A stretch of DNA of 64,000 nt from Aliidiomarina indica. Lineage in GTDB: Bacteria; Pseudomonadota; Gammaproteobacteria; Enterobacterales; Alteromonadaceae. The notes below the pieces were generated by a model. It was not told the DNA's origin, made no database searches, and saw nothing but the letters and a program-made list of their open reading frames with translations. Below are positions 57,475 to 64,000 of this stretch, piece after piece (the stretch's first letter is position 1; each line of letters opens with the position of its first letter). Both the position numbers and the translations under genes were made by a program. The stretch is taken from NCBI RefSeq assembly GCF_015354615.1, contig NZ_JACAVQ010000002.1, forward strand, positions 186,001-250,000, read 5' to 3'.

Positions 57475-58827
57475 ATGATGCGACCACTCACAGATTTCAC
57501 CACCATTACCGTGTTGGGCTTTGGCCTGACTGGGGTGTCCTGTGCGCGTTATTTGTTGTCGCAAAAGGTACGCCCGGTGGTGCTCGATTCCCGCGCTAAC
57601 CCGCCAGGGGCCACCGATGCAAAAGATATTGCAGATCAGTGCGAGTGCTATTTTGGTCCGTTCCAACTCGAACATTTACTGCAATCGGATCTAATTGTCG
57701 TGAGTCCAGGTATCGACCGTCGAGATGCCAATCTACAAATGGCGGCAGATGCGGGCATTCCAATGATCTCCGACATTGAGTTATTTGCCTGGGTGGTAGC
57801 AGTGCCCGTGGTGGCGGTAACCGGCTCGAATGGTAAATCCACGGTTACCGAACTTACCGGCCATATATTGCGCAACTGCGGCATGAATCCCGCGGTGGCA
57901 GGTAATATCGGCGTGCCGGTATTGGATTATTTAACGAATAACAGTGATAACGATTGCTTTGTGTTAGAGCTCTCTAGTTTTCAGTTAGAGCTAGTTGAGT
58001 CTCTGAAGTTAAAAGCCGCGTGTATCTTAAATATTACCGCTGATCATCTCGACCGTTACGACGACGAGCGTGCTTACGAGCGCGCGAAACATCGAATTTA
58101 TCAGCATGCCAGTATGTGTATTTGGAACCGTGACGACGAAAAAACCAAGCCAGTATTTCGCCGTAGAGGGATGTCCAAGGTGTCTTTTGGCACCTCGGAT
58201 GCTGCCCAAGGTTTTGCCTTAACCCGTCGTGCCGATGGGTTATGGATTAGCTGGCAAGACAAACCACTGCTGAGCGTCGCGAGTTTGCCTATTCAAGGCA
58301 TGCATAACGTTCAAAACGTGCAGGCGGCGATGGCTTTGGCACATGGCTTGGGTATTGCACCTGTGGAAGCTGCGCGCGGAGTAAAAGGCTTTAAGGCCCT
58401 GCCGCATCGGTGTGAATTGGTGTTTGAACACAAGGGCGTACGTTGGATTGATGATTCCAAAGCAACCAATGTAGGCGCCGCTGTGGCCGCTATTGAAGGG
58501 TTGCGGCCTACGGTCCCAGGTCGTTTGATCCTGATTGCCGGTGGCGATGCCAAGGGTGCCGATTTAGGCCTGTTACGGCCAGTGTTAGCTCATGTTGATG
58601 TTTTGATTACCTTAGGAAGAGACGGCAGTAAGATTGCTGAACTGAAAACCGGCGCCCGTCAGGTACAAAGTTTGAATGAAGCTGTTGCTTATGCGGCCAA
58701 ACATTGCACCGATGGCAGCATGGTGCTGCTATCACCGGCCTGCGCAAGCTTGGATATGTTTGCTAATTACAAAGAACGCGGAATGAAGTTCCGTGCGGCA
58801 GTGGAGGCGTACTATGCGCACGACTGA
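57475..58827 (+). CDS. murD: UDP-MurNAc-L-alanine:D-glutamate ligase MurD
   Basis: A 450-residue Mur ligase with N-terminal UDP-binding motif GFGLTG (about 15-20), P-loop GSNGKST (117-123) and a late KATNVGA motif. It adds D-glutamate to UDP-MurNAc-L-alanine. It starts 20 bases after mraY, one of the few spaced junctions in this cluster, and overlaps ftsW by 14 bases. Confidence 0.97.
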   Translation: MMRPLTDFTTITVLGFGLTGVSCARYLLSQKVRPVVLDSRANPPGATDAKDIADQCECYFGPFQLEHLLQSDLIVVSPGIDRRDANLQMAADAGIPMISDIELFAWVVAVPVVAVTGSNGKSTVTELTGHILRNCGMNPAVAGNIGVPVLDYLTNNSDNDCFVLELSSFQLELVESLKLKAACILNITADHLDRYDDERAYERAKHRIYQHASMCIWNRDDEKTKPVFRRRGMSKVSFGTSDAAQGFALTRRADGLWISWQDKPLLSVASLPIQGMHNVQNVQAAMALAHGLGIAPVEAARGVKGFKALPHRCELVFEHKGVRWIDDSKATNVGAAVAAIEGLRPTVPGRLILIAGGDAKGADLGLLRPVLAHVDVLITLGRDGSKIAELKTGARQVQSLNEAVAYAAKHCTDGSMVLLSPACASLDMFANYKERGMKFRAAVEAYYAHD

Positions 58828-60076
58828 ACCGCAACTGGAACTGGAAATCCGCACCGGCGATAGCCTCTGGCAGCGTGTTGGGCGTGTCTTTCAGCAATCC
58901 GGAAGTATGCAGTTTTATGACCGTCACATGTTGTGGGCGAGCCTTATTCTGCTCGCGTTGGGTTTGGTGATGGTGGCGTCAGCGTCATTACCCACAGCGG
59001 AACGATTAACCGGAAATCCGTTTTATTTTGTGACCCGCCACGGATTTTACATGGTGCTCGGCACTCTGGGTGCGTTATTGGTTCTGATGATTCCCGTGGC
59101 GCGCTGGCAAACCGTGAGTGGCTGGTTGTGTTTACTGGCAATTGCCATGCTCGCGGTGGTGTTAGTGGTTGGGCATACGGTGAATGGCGCAACCCGTTGG
59201 TTAAAGCTAGGCCCATTTACGTTGCAGGTAGCCGAGTTCGCAAAACTATTCTTTGTGATTTATATGGCCAGTTACTTAGACCGTCGTTACGACGAAGTTC
59301 GCAAAAACTGGAAAGGCTTTATGAAAGCGCTGCTGGTTTTAGGCGTGTTAACCGTCTTATTACTGGCACAACCTGATTTAGGTACAGTGGTGGTGTTGGC
59401 CACCACGGCGATGACGATGTTGTGGCTTGCTGGCGCCCGTGCGGTGCAGTTTTTCGGACTGGTAATGACGGTACTTATTGCCTTTGTACTGCTTATCGCC
59501 GCTGAGCCCTATCGGATGGCGCGGGTTACTTCGTTTATGAATCCGTGGGATGACCCTTTTAATACCGGATACCAGTTGACTCAATCACTCATGGCATTTG
59601 GCCGCGGTGACTGGCTCGGACAAGGTTTGGGCAACAGTGTCCAGAAGCTTCAGTACCTACCCGAAGCGCACACCGACTTTATCTTGTCCGTGATCGGAGA
59701 AGAACTCGGCTTTGTAGGCGTGTTAGCCACCATACTGTTAGTGGCCTTTATCGTGATTAAAGCGATGTTGTTAGGACAAAAAGCGTTACGGCAAAAACGT
59801 CCGTTTAGCGGCTATTTGGCCCAGGGCATCGGTATTTGGTTTAGCTTGCAGGCGGCGGTCAACATGGGTGCTGCCTCGGGCCTAATTCCAACCAAGGGGC
59901 TAACACTGCCGTTTGTAAGTTACGGTGGGTCAAGTTTACTGGTGATGTGCGCAGCGATGGCGATTTTGCTACGCATTGATTATGAAGTGCGCACCGGATA
60001 TCGATTACAACGGTCTGCAGGTGAGGCCGCTCAGGTAAAAGGTGGTCCTCGCACCGCCCGAGGAGGTAGCCGATGA
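58814..60076 (+). CDS. ftsW: Septal peptidoglycan glycosyltransferase FtsW
   Basis: A 420-residue SEDS-family membrane protein with about ten spans. The periplasmic loop with the essential acidic region (LPEAHTDFILSVIGEELGF) and the late SYGGSS stretch are conserved. FtsW polymerises septal glycan together with FtsI. I chose ATG at 58814; an in-frame start at 58793 is deeper inside murD. The N-terminal tail of about 45 residues is polar, and the C-terminus is basic. Confidence 0.96.
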   Translation: MRTTEPQLELEIRTGDSLWQRVGRVFQQSGSMQFYDRHMLWASLILLALGLVMVASASLPTAERLTGNPFYFVTRHGFYMVLGTLGALLVLMIPVARWQTVSGWLCLLAIAMLAVVLVVGHTVNGATRWLKLGPFTLQVAEFAKLFFVIYMASYLDRRYDEVRKNWKGFMKALLVLGVLTVLLLAQPDLGTVVVLATTAMTMLWLAGARAVQFFGLVMTVLIAFVLLIAAEPYRMARVTSFMNPWDDPFNTGYQLTQSLMAFGRGDWLGQGLGNSVQKLQYLPEAHTDFILSVIGEELGFVGVLATILLVAFIVIKAMLLGQKALRQKRPFSGYLAQGIGIWFSLQAAVNMGAASGLIPTKGLTLPFVSYGGSSLLVMCAAMAILLRIDYEVRTGYRLQRSAGEAAQVKGGPRTARGGSR

Positions 60077-61158
60077 GCCGCATTCTCGTATCTGCAGGTG
60101 GCACTGGGGGCCATGTGTTCCCGGCCTTAGCCGTTGCTAAAGCATTGCAAGCAAATGGTCATGACGTGGTCTGGGTCGGTACTGCGGATCGCATTGAGGC
60201 GCGGGTTGTCCCCGAAGCAGGCTTTACTTTTCATGGCCTGCCGTTACAACCATTGCGCGGCAAAGGCGTACTCGGGTTACTAAAAGCCCCATTTAATTTG
60301 TTACGAGCGTTACGGGCATGTGCCCGCGTAGTGAAAGCCGAAGCGCCTGATTTAGTCATTGGTTTTGGTGGTTATACCGCGGGCCCGGTTGGGGTTGTAG
60401 CAAGACAAAAAGGCATTCCGTTGGTGGTGCATGAACAAAATGCAATTCCAGGTCTGACAAATAAGTTGCTTGCCAAGATTGCAACACGTACCCTGCTCGG
60501 CTTTGCCGATGCGAAGGTATTTTTGGGCCATGCCGATGTCACGGGAAACCCGGTAAGAGACGACATTTGTGCACTGCATTCAACCGATGCGATCACCATT
60601 GGCAGCCCACTGCGAATCCTTGTGATAGGGGGCAGTTTAGGTGCGCAACATCTGAATCAAACGGTGCCAGCGGCGTTGGCGCGATGGTGTGGTCCGGCGT
60701 TAAAGGTGCGTCATCAAGTAGGCGCAGGGCGTGCGGCAGAAGTGACAGCAGAATACCAAGAGGTGGCGGCCAATGTGGACGTGCAGGTCGATGAATTTAT
60801 ACAGGATATGGCGGCAGCATATCAGGCAGCTGATATCGTGATAGGTAGAGCTGGCGCCCTTACGGTGGCTGAATTAAGTATGGCCGGTAAAGCGTCCATT
60901 TTGGTGCCTTACCCCCATGCGGTAGATGACCATCAAACGGCGAACGCGCACGTGTTGAGTAATCGCGGTGCTGCGTTGTTACTCCCGCAACCGGAATGCT
61001 CGGCGACCCGTTTGTGTGACGAACTGAAAGTATTAGCGAATGCGCCTGAGCACATTAAGAATATGGCAGCGAATGCGCGCAGAGAAGCACCCATTGCGGC
61101 AACGGCAAAAATTGTTGCCCTATGTGAAGCATTAATGGTGGAGAGGAAAGACGTATGA
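60073..61158 (+). CDS. murG: Lipid II synthase MurG
   Basis: A 361-residue GT-B glycosyltransferase that adds GlcNAc to lipid I. The N-terminal glycine-rich loop [10 protein letters not shown] (9-18), HEQNAIPG and the C-terminal [11 protein letters not shown] donor motif are conserved. It overlaps ftsW and murC by four bases each. Confidence 0.97.
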   Translation: MSRILVSAGGTGGHVFPALAVAKALQANGHDVVWVGTADRIEARVVPEAGFTFHGLPLQPLRGKGVLGLLKAPFNLLRALRACARVVKAEAPDLVIGFGGYTAGPVGVVARQKGIPLVVHEQNAIPGLTNKLLAKIATRTLLGFADAKVFLGHADVTGNPVRDDICALHSTDAITIGSPLRILVIGGSLGAQHLNQTVPAALARWCGPALKVRHQVGAGRAAEVTAEYQEVAANVDVQVDEFIQDMAAAYQAADIVIGRAGALTVAELSMAGKASILVPYPHAVDDHQTANAHVLSNRGAALLLPQPECSATRLCDELKVLANAPEHIKNMAANARREAPIAATAKIVALCEALMVERKDV

Positions 61159-62627
61159 CCGTCTCCAAAGAGCAAGCATTTAAAGTAATCAACGTACCGG
61201 AAATGCGTCGGGTACGACGGATTCATTTTGTCGGTATCGGCGGCGCCGGAATGGCTGGCATCGCCGAGGTATTGCTGAATCAGGGGTATCAAGTAAGTGG
61301 CTCTGACATTGCCGAAAACCCAAACACGCAGCGGCTGCGCGGTTTAGGTGCAAGCATTAAAATTGGCCATAGCGCCAGTCATGTGGCTACGGCCAGCGTG
61401 GTTGTGGTGTCTACCGCGATTCGCAAAGATAATCCTGAGTTGCTTGCAGCCAAAGAACTACTGATTCCCGTGGTGCGCCGCGCTGAAATGTTGGCTGAGT
61501 TAATGCGCTTCCGTCATGGTATCGCGGTTGCTGGAACCCACGGCAAAACCACAACCACGAGCTTAATTGCGAGTATTTTTGCGGAAGCAGGCCTTGATCC
61601 CACCTTTGTGATTGGGGGCTTGTTAAATAGTGCCGGAGCGAACGCTCGCTTAGGCAGCAGTAAATATTTAATCGCCGAGGCCGATGAAAGTGACGCGTCA
61701 TTTTTACACCTCCAGCCGATGGTCACCGTGGTGACGAATATTGAAGCGGATCACATGGATACCTACGAAGGTGATTTCAGCCGAGTGGAAGACACCTTTA
61801 TTGAGTTTTTGCACAACTTGCCGTTTTACGGTTTGGCGGTGATGTGTGTGGATGATCCAGTCATCGCGTCATTGCTCACGCGGGTGGGGCGTCAAATTAC
61901 CACCTATGGTTTCTCTGAGCAGGCAGATGTGCGTGTCACCCAGTACCGTCAGAGTGGTAATCGCAGTGAATTTGTTGTGTTGCGCAAGGGGCATGATCCA
62001 TTAGCCATCGAATTGAATTTACCCGGCAAGCACAACGCGCTTAATGCAGCGGCAGGAATTGCGGTTGCCATGGATGATGGCATTGCCGATGAAGCCATAG
62101 TGGCAGCGCTGGCGAAATTCGAAGGAATTGGCCGACGCTTCCAACAGTATGGCAGCTTTGCCTGCGGTGACGGTGATGTGCTCTTGGTGGACGATTACGG
62201 CCATCATCCGTCTGAAGTGGCTGCCACCATTGCCGCGGTACGTGAGGGTTGGCCAGAACGACGCTTAGTGATGTGTTTTCAACCTCATCGTTATAGCCGA
62301 ACTCGTGATTTGTATGAAGACTTTGTTGACGTATTAAGTGCAACCGACACTCTGATTATGTTGGAAGTGTACAGCGCGGGTGAAGATCCGGTGGCAGGTG
62401 CTGATAGTCGCTCTTTATGTCGCTCTATCCGTCAGCGCGGGAAGGTAGACCCTGTGTACGTGAAAGGGGTTGAACAGGTACCAGAGCGCCTTTCAGAAAT
62501 TATTCAGGCCGGTGACTTGGTATTGACTCAAGGTGCTGGAAACGTGGGCGGATTAGCGCGCATGTTAAATGAGTTGCAGCTTGATCAAGAACGTATGAAG
62601 CAGCATTCAGTGGGGACTACGCCATGA
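61155..62627 (+). CDS. murC: UDP-MurNAc:L-alanine ligase MurC
   Basis: A 490-residue Mur ligase with N-terminal GIGGAGM (28-34), P-loop GTHGKTT (127-133) and the DDYGHHP motif. It starts the peptide stem on UDP-MurNAc with L-alanine. It overlaps murG and ddl by four bases, giving strict translational coupling. Confidence 0.97.
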   Translation: MTVSKEQAFKVINVPEMRRVRRIHFVGIGGAGMAGIAEVLLNQGYQVSGSDIAENPNTQRLRGLGASIKIGHSASHVATASVVVVSTAIRKDNPELLAAKELLIPVVRRAEMLAELMRFRHGIAVAGTHGKTTTTSLIASIFAEAGLDPTFVIGGLLNSAGANARLGSSKYLIAEADESDASFLHLQPMVTVVTNIEADHMDTYEGDFSRVEDTFIEFLHNLPFYGLAVMCVDDPVIASLLTRVGRQITTYGFSEQADVRVTQYRQSGNRSEFVVLRKGHDPLAIELNLPGKHNALNAAAGIAVAMDDGIADEAIVAALAKFEGIGRRFQQYGSFACGDGDVLLVDDYGHHPSEVAATIAAVREGWPERRLVMCFQPHRYSRTRDLYEDFVDVLSATDTLIMLEVYSAGEDPVAGADSRSLCRSIRQRGKVDPVYVKGVEQVPERLSEIIQAGDLVLTQGAGNVGGLARMLNELQLDQERMKQHSVGTTP

Positions 62628-63544
62628 ATGCGCTCGGTAAAGTGGCAGTGCTGATGGGCGGCACCTCGGCAGAGCGGGAAGTTTCGTTGCGCTCCGGTGC
62701 AGCGGTGTTAGCAGCATTGGAGTCGTTAAACGTAGATGCGTTCGCCTTTGACCCTAAGGTGGAGTCGCTACTGGAATTGCCAGTAACCGGCGTTCAGCGC
62801 GTGTTTAATGTATTGCATGGTGGCGCCGGCGAAGATGGACGGGTGCAGGCCATTCTAGAATCGCTTGGCATTCCTTACACCGGCAGTGGTGTGTTGGCGT
62901 GTGCACTATCCATGGATAAAGGCAGAACCAAGGCACTGTGGCGGGGCATGGGGCTGCCGACGGCAGCGTCAGTCACGGTTCAGAAAAAGCATTTAGCAGC
63001 GCTTGATGCAGAGCAGTTACTTGCGGATTTGGGCGCCAAAGTTATGGTGAAGCCAGCCCACGAGGGCAGCAGCATTGGCATGGGTCAGGCAGAAAGCGCC
63101 GATGAGTTAATGACAGCGCTGCAGCAGGCTGCAGCGTTTGATGAAGAGATTTTAGTGGAAGCTTGGCTCGCGGGAGCTGAATTCACGGTGGCAATTCTAG
63201 GCGAAGAAGCATTGCCAGTGATTCGGGTGAAAACGCCCCATGCATTTTACGATTATGCGGCCAAGTACCAAGACAATACGACCGAGTATTTATGCCCAGC
63301 CGGTTTATCTGATGCGCGTGAAAAGGAAATTCGTCAGTTAGCGCTTACTGCCTTTAGAGCGACCGGTGCAAAAGGCTGGGGTCGAATTGATATGATGGAA
63401 GATGGCGAGGGTAATCTGCAGCTGTTGGAGTTGAATACGGCACCGGGTATGACCGAGAAAAGCTTGGTACCGATGGCGGCAAAGCAGCATGGATTGACGT
63501 TCCCGCAATTAGTGGAGCGAGTACTCGGATATACATTGGGGTGA
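62624..63544 (+). CDS. ddl: D-alanine:D-alanine ligase (DdlB type)
   Basis: A 306-residue ATP-grasp ligase of the short DdlB type. It has [14 protein letters not shown] near the N-terminus, [26 protein letters not shown] and the late [13 protein letters not shown] metal-binding motif. The product feeds MurF. Position between murC and ftsQ is standard for ddlB. Confidence 0.97.
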   Translation: MNALGKVAVLMGGTSAEREVSLRSGAAVLAALESLNVDAFAFDPKVESLLELPVTGVQRVFNVLHGGAGEDGRVQAILESLGIPYTGSGVLACALSMDKGRTKALWRGMGLPTAASVTVQKKHLAALDAEQLLADLGAKVMVKPAHEGSSIGMGQAESADELMTALQQAAAFDEEILVEAWLAGAEFTVAILGEEALPVIRVKTPHAFYDYAAKYQDNTTEYLCPAGLSDAREKEIRQLALTAFRATGAKGWGRIDMMEDGEGNLQLLELNTAPGMTEKSLVPMAAKQHGLTFPQLVERVLGYTLG

Positions 63545-63551
63545 GTTGGTG

Positions 63552-64000
63552 ATGCGCGAACCTTCACCCGAGCAGAAAGCGGAACAACGTGAAAAATGGG
63601 AGTTCATGATTGGCGTTTCCGTATTTCTGGTGATTGTGCTCGGGCTGGTTTTCGGCAGTTACCAACTGCTTAGAATCGTAACCGATGCGGAACAAGTGCC
63701 CTTGGAAGGGGTGATTCTGCACGGAGAACGACAGCACACAACGGATGGAGAGATACGTGATGCCATCCTTGCTGGCGAAGTGGGTAGTTTTTTTACCGCG
63801 GATGTCGATGATATTCGCGAGCGAATTGAACAGTTACCGTGGATTTATTCCGCATCAATTCGCAAAGAGTGGCCGGGACGACTGCGAATTTATGTCGTTG
63901 AGCAGCAACCGGTTGCGGTATGGAACCAGAACTACGTCATGAATCAGCAAGGCGATGTGTTCAGTGCTGATGCAGAGGCGATAAGAGGTCAGGTGCCTCT
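63552..64000 (+). CDS. ftsQ: Division protein FtsQ, 3' end cut off by the window edge
   Basis: The first 149 codons of an open frame that runs off the window. A polar cytoplasmic tail (about 1-18) is followed by one membrane span (about 19-40) and a POTRA-like domain (PLEGVILHGERQHTTDGEI; then LPWIYSASIRKEWPGRLRI, a typical FtsQ strand pair). It forms FtsQLB with FtsL. I chose ATG at 63552, seven bases after ddl; a GTG directly before it is also possible. Confidence 0.93.
   Translation, partial: MREPSPEQKAEQREKWEFMIGVSVFLVIVLGLVFGSYQLLRIVTDAEQVPLEGVILHGERQHTTDGEIRDAILAGEVGSFFTADVDDIRERIEQLPWIYSASIRKEWPGRLRIYVVEQQPVAVWNQNYVMNQQGDVFSADAEAIRGQVP

Overview
The window is ordinary chromosomal DNA from a gammaproteobacterium. 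The complete mannose-sensitive haemagglutinin (MSHA) pilus gene order, a bc1 complex next to sspAB, and an mreBCD-maf-rng-yhdP-tldD backbone point to the Alteromonadales, possibly Idiomarinaceae. The family-level placement is inference from gene order and protein character, not from a database match. GC content looks close to 50 percent and even throughout. I see no insertion sequence, prophage, integrase, CRISPR array or tRNA.

Layout. Bases 1-8066 hold the 3' half of an MSHA operon (mshG partial, then F, B, A, C, D, O, P, Q). Bases 8260-20979 carry mreBCD, maf, rng, yhdP, a nitrilase-family amidase, tldD, darP (reverse) and tldE/pmbA. Bases 21013-27697 (reverse strand) are one long envelope and nitrogen-PTS operon read as kdsD-kdsC-lptC-lptA-lptB-rpoN-hpf-ptsN-rapZ-npr. 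Bases 27899-32587 (forward) hold a TetR regulator, then mlaF-mlaE-mlaD-mlaB-ibaG-murA. No mlaC lies in this cluster. degS, degQ and zapG follow on the reverse strand, then zapE forward.

Bases 37104-37995 are the only long gene-free stretch. It holds a tandem ABAB array of large imperfect palindromes, three short CCAACGC palindromes and a structured leader before rplM-rpsI. Then come petABC, sspAB, the reverse cluster lpoA-yraN-diaA-dolP, rsmI, the RNase P RNA gene, a CHASE-GGDEF-EAL cyclic-di-GMP enzyme, and from 50055 to the right edge the division and cell wall cluster: mraZ, rsmH, ftsL, ftsI, murE, murF, mraY, murD, ftsW, murG, murC, ddl, ftsQ (partial).

Functional theme. Most of the window builds and guards the cell envelope: peptidoglycan precursors (murA and the division cluster), rod shape (mreBCD), LPS synthesis and transport (kds, lpt), phospholipid balance (mla, yhdP), envelope stress proteolysis (degS, degQ), PBP activation (lpoA), outer-membrane integrity (dolP) and a surface pilus. 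I found no convincing wholly new multi-gene system. The best leads are the ABAB palindrome array with co-varying arms, the missing mlaC, the dispersed palindrome family at gene ends, the domain make-up of MshQ, and the c-di-GMP enzyme set between rnpB and mraZ.
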